Shown: piece after piece, positions 62,168-64,000 of the stretch
Position numbering within the stretch: the stretch's first letter is position 1
Layout of the letters: each line of letters starts with the position of its first letter
From: Brucella anthropi_A
GTDB taxonomy: Bacteria; Pseudomonadota; Alphaproteobacteria; Rhizobiales; Rhizobiaceae
DNA: 64,000 bases
Assembly: GCF_046630315.1 (NCBI RefSeq)
Contig: NZ_LQBD01000008.1
Span: 70,327-134,326 of the forward strand
Direction of reading: 5' to 3'
Program-made: the position numbers and the translations under genes
Notes under the pieces: model-generated
The model's input: the letters and a program-made list of their open reading frames with translations, nothing else
The model's database searches: none
Told to the model about the DNA's origin: nothing

Positions 62168-62923
62168 TTATTCCTTGATTTCGAAAACGACATTCACGGA
62201 AACATTGTAGCTGTTCTCGCCCGCCGCAACGGGCACGGCATCTTCCGGCGCGGCTGCGGCCATGGTCTTGAACTGCGCGCGAGCGATTGGCATCGGCATG
62301 GGAGGGCGGCTCTGTTCGCTGATCTCGATGACGCGGCCAATGCCCACACCGGCAGCATCGGCGAGTGTCTTCGCCTTGGCGATGGCATCGGCAACGGCGC
62401 GCTTGCGTGCTTCATTGATCGTGGCGGCGGGATTGTCGTTGACGAAACTCAGATCGCCCCCCTGGTTGACGCCGAGCGTGACAGATTCATCGAGCACGGC
62501 GCCGACCTTGGCCAGATCGCGCACGCGCACCGTCAGGCTGTTTGAAACCGTATAGCCGGTGATGGTCGGCTCTTTCAGGCCATTCTCGTCGTCCGGATAG
62601 AGGTAGCGCGGCTGGATATTGATGCCGCCGGTCTGGAGATCGCGGTCTTCAATGCCGGCTTTCTTCATGGCTTCGAGCACTTTTGCCATGGCTTCGTTAT
62701 TGGCGGTCATGGCTTCGCGCGCGGTCTTTGCCTCGCGCAATACAGAGAGATTGAGGATGGCCATATCGGGCGAGGCGGTCGTCGTGCCTTCGCCGGTGAC
62801 GGCGATACGCGCAGGCTGCTTCGTCATCTGATTCTCCTGTGCCAGGGCCGGCAGCGTCAGGGCGCCTGCGAGCATGATTGCGGAAAAGGAGGTTGCAAGA
62901 AGAGTGGTAGCGCGATTGTTCAT
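62168..62923 (-). CDS. bp26: Periplasmic protein BP26/Omp28 (SIMPL domain, DUF541)
   Basis: 251 aa. Signal peptide MNNRATTLLATSFSAIMLAGALTLPALAQ. SIMPL domain: ARIAVTGEGTTTASPDMAILNLSVLREAKTAREAMTANNEAMAKVLEAMKKAGIEDRDLQTGGINIQPRYLYPDDENGL. Major immunogen of Brucella, forming an octameric periplasmic channel-like assembly. AGGAGATTTT precedes ATG 62923. The sequence is clearly a BP26 ortholog but differs at many positions from the classical Brucella BP26 I recall, suggesting an Ochrobactrum-type organism. Confidence 0.95.
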   Translation of the reverse strand: MNNRATTLLATSFSAIMLAGALTLPALAQENQMTKQPARIAVTGEGTTTASPDMAILNLSVLREAKTAREAMTANNEAMAKVLEAMKKAGIEDRDLQTGGINIQPRYLYPDDENGLKEPTITGYTVSNSLTVRVRDLAKVGAVLDESVTLGVNQGGDLSFVNDNPAATINEARKRAVADAIAKAKTLADAAGVGIGRVIEISEQSRPPMPMPIARAQFKTMAAAAPEDAVPVAAGENSYNVSVNVVFEIKE

Positions 62924-63156
62924 AAAATCTCCTATAGAGAAAGTTGAGCAGCTTAGGCCAGGCTGGTCTTGCCGGATCGGCTGACCGCTCTGCCTTTGAA
63001 ATCATTTATAACTTAAGTTGCCTTTTAAGCATAAAGCCGATCCTATCAGATTCGAAATGCGTGCCAATTGCAACTGTTGGTTCCAATCTGAAAGACTGTG
63101 ATTCCAGAACGGTTGCAATTAAAGCGGAGGAGCCGGAACTGCTGGGATTTTTTCCA

Positions 63157-63268
63157 GCGCATTATCCCGCGCAAACCCTTTCGCGCTTTTTGCAGGAAAT
63201 GCTCTATCTGTTTGTTTTTACAAATATCTTTATCCCGAAACCGGTTCCCGCTTTTGGGACGCATGTTC
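63157..63268. repeat. Mosaic repeat, modules D and B
   Basis: GCGCATTATCC ... GGAAATGCTCTA then ATCTTTATCCCGAAACCGG ... TTGGGACGCATGTTCC. It occupies most of the gap 62924-63368, which contains no gene. Confidence 0.65.
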
Positions 63269-63368
63269 CAGCTTATATGCATCGCAACTGAATATGTGCG
63301 CATTAGGGCAACTGATGTATTTGACAGCTTGTATCCTGGCTTTCTTTAGGGTAGGGCAAGGATGCGTG

Positions 63369-63445
63369 GGGCCTGTAGCTCAATTGGTTAGAGCCGGCGG
63401 CTCATAACCGCTTGGTTGGGGGTTCGAGTCCCTCCGGGCCCACCA
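63369..63445 (+). tRNA. tRNA with CAU anticodon (Met or Ile2)
   Basis: 77 nt cloverleaf ending CCA. Acceptor stem GGGCCTG/CGGGCCC, anticodon CAT at 63403-63405 in loop CTCATAA, T arm GGTTCGAGTCC. Automatic naming would be tRNA-Met. The acceptor stem resembles tRNA-Ile(GAU), and the arm GGCGGCTCATAACCGCT resembles E. coli ileX, so a lysidine-modified tRNA-Ile2 is quite possible. Its 3' end adjoins an integrase gene remnant. Confidence 0.93.
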
Positions 63446-63510
63446 TTCTCTTTAAAAGCAAAGACTTAGACCTTGGATTTCGCAGGTGGAACATCCAAGG
63501 GAGACACGGA

Positions 63511-63874
63511 TTGTTCAATCCGTCCTATCTAACTAAGTCCAGAAACGGCGTGTTCTACTTCCGTTGGCCGATTCCCAAAGAGCTGCACCCTGCCAGAAAG
63601 CCCTCAACGCTGAAGTTGTCGCTGTCCACGCGCGAGCCTCGCAAGGCATTGCGTTTATCACGCTATCTGAGCCAGATAGGCGAACGGCTGAATGAGAATG
63701 GAATTGCGTATAAGATGCGGTACGAGGAACTAAGAACGGTACTGATCGAACATTTCCGGCAGTTGCTTGCTGAGGCGAAAGCCAAGATGAACGATACTGG
63801 TCCGCTTAGTGAACTGGATAAACAGATTTGCAAGAGCAGCAAGAGTGTCGCCAAGCATGCGCGGGAAACAGATG
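63511..63874 (+). pseudogene. Tyrosine integrase, truncated by an IS element
   Basis: About 121 codons of a phage-type integrase N-terminal region: FNPSYLTKSRNGVFYFRWPIPKEL, then KLSLSTREPRKALRLSRYLSQIGERL. It sits 65 bp downstream of the tRNA 3' end, normal for an island integrated at that tRNA. The catalytic domain (R-H-R-Y) is not present: the frame is broken by the IS3-type element starting near 63875. TTG 63511 with GGGAG is the likely start. Non-functional unless the rest continues beyond the window on the other side of the IS. Confidence 0.8.
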
Positions 63875-64000
63875 TGAATAGCCCCGAGTTTCGTGGACGC
63901 CCTCGGGTTACATTTCCTGCTGCCGTTCGAACTCGACGGGTGACAGCATCCCGTTCCTGACGTGCTTGCGCTTGGGGTTGTAGAACATCTCGATGTAGTC
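63875..64000. mobile_element. IS3-family insertion sequence, left end (continues past window)
   Basis: The boundary is set where the integrase similarity stops: TGAATAGCCCCGAGTTTCG matches the TGAACxGCCCCGG-type inverted repeat of IS3-family elements. The transposase C-terminus is read on the minus strand (63908-64000). The exact element cannot be identified from 126 bp. Confidence 0.75.
63908..64000 (-). CDS. IS3-family transposase OrfB C-terminus (partial)
   Basis: Reads DYIEMFYNPKRKHVRNGM then LSPVEFERQQEM and stop, the typical last 30 residues of an IS3-type DDE transposase (rYIeFYNxxRxHxxLgylSPxxFE). The start is beyond the right edge. Confidence 0.88.
   Translation of the reverse strand, partial: DYIEMFYNPKRKHVRNGMLSPVEFERQQEM

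Overview
The window is a contiguous piece of a chromosome from the Brucella/Ochrobactrum clade (Rhizobiales, Brucellaceae). The basis is gene content and order: ychF-pth-rplY, lgt next to a MidA-type methyltransferase, greA followed by a LpcC/WadC-type glycosyltransferase, an Lrp/AsnC regulator, trkH, trxB next to a VtlR/LsrB-type LysR regulator with an AbcR-type sRNA behind it, split carA and carB, dnaG-rpoD, and a BP26/Omp28 (SIMPL) gene beside a tRNA. The BP26 protein differs at many positions from the classical Brucella BP26 I remember, so an Ochrobactrum-type member is more likely than a classical Brucella; this rests on memory, not an alignment. Coding density is high and GC content is high, with typical Rhizobiales intergenic palindromic repeats.

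Layout. 1-3.3 kb: minus-strand cluster rplY-pth-ychF and a MaoC dehydratase cut by the window edge. 3.5-3.7 kb: a compact promoter-sRNA-terminator unit antisense to a 29-codon ORF with a strong Shine-Dalgarno sequence. 3.9-6.9 kb: HerA-like ATPase and chromate transporter. 6.9-12.7 kb: minus-strand prs, a lipoprotein, a creatinase-like M24 protein, pgeF, a MidA-like methyltransferase and lgt. 12.9-14.6 kb: ubiK, ybjN-like and csaA-like genes, with a candidate structured RNA between ubiK and ybjN. 14.6-17.8 kb: a PetP/PetR-like MarR regulator, OmpR-type response regulator and EnvZ-type kinase on the minus strand, with a 7-7-7 palindrome at the divergent promoter. 18.2-31.8 kb: ilvE, envelope proteins (BA14K, SH3, extensin-like, Kazal lipoprotein, lytic transglycosylase), uvrB, a cold-shock gene and transporters, with two copies of a 144-bp MITE-like repeat. 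31.8-40 kb: greA with a terminator in its leader, wadC-like, lrp, trkH, trxB, vtlR-like, AbcR sRNA and aspartate aminotransferase. 40-53 kb: cold-shock gene, Nudix, a BacA/YddA-type ABC protein with degenerate ATPase motifs, carB, a LytTR/DUF2306 divergent pair, zinc metallopeptidase, Tet-type MFS pump and carA. 53.4-61.5 kb: yqeY, Na/Pi cotransporter, dnaG, rpoD, hlyU-like, ycgN. 61.7-64 kb: a secreted small protein, BP26, a CAU tRNA, a truncated tyrosine integrase interrupted by an IS3-family element, i.e. the edge of a genomic island.

Most of the window is core chromosome. The accessory signals are the island edge at the right end and the repeats. The most interesting unexplained items are the antisense RNA/small ORF unit near 3.6 kb, the structured RNA near 13.3 kb, the palindrome-controlled divergent promoter near 17.8 kb, the greA leader terminator, the degenerate ABC protein and the double-Kazal lipoprotein.
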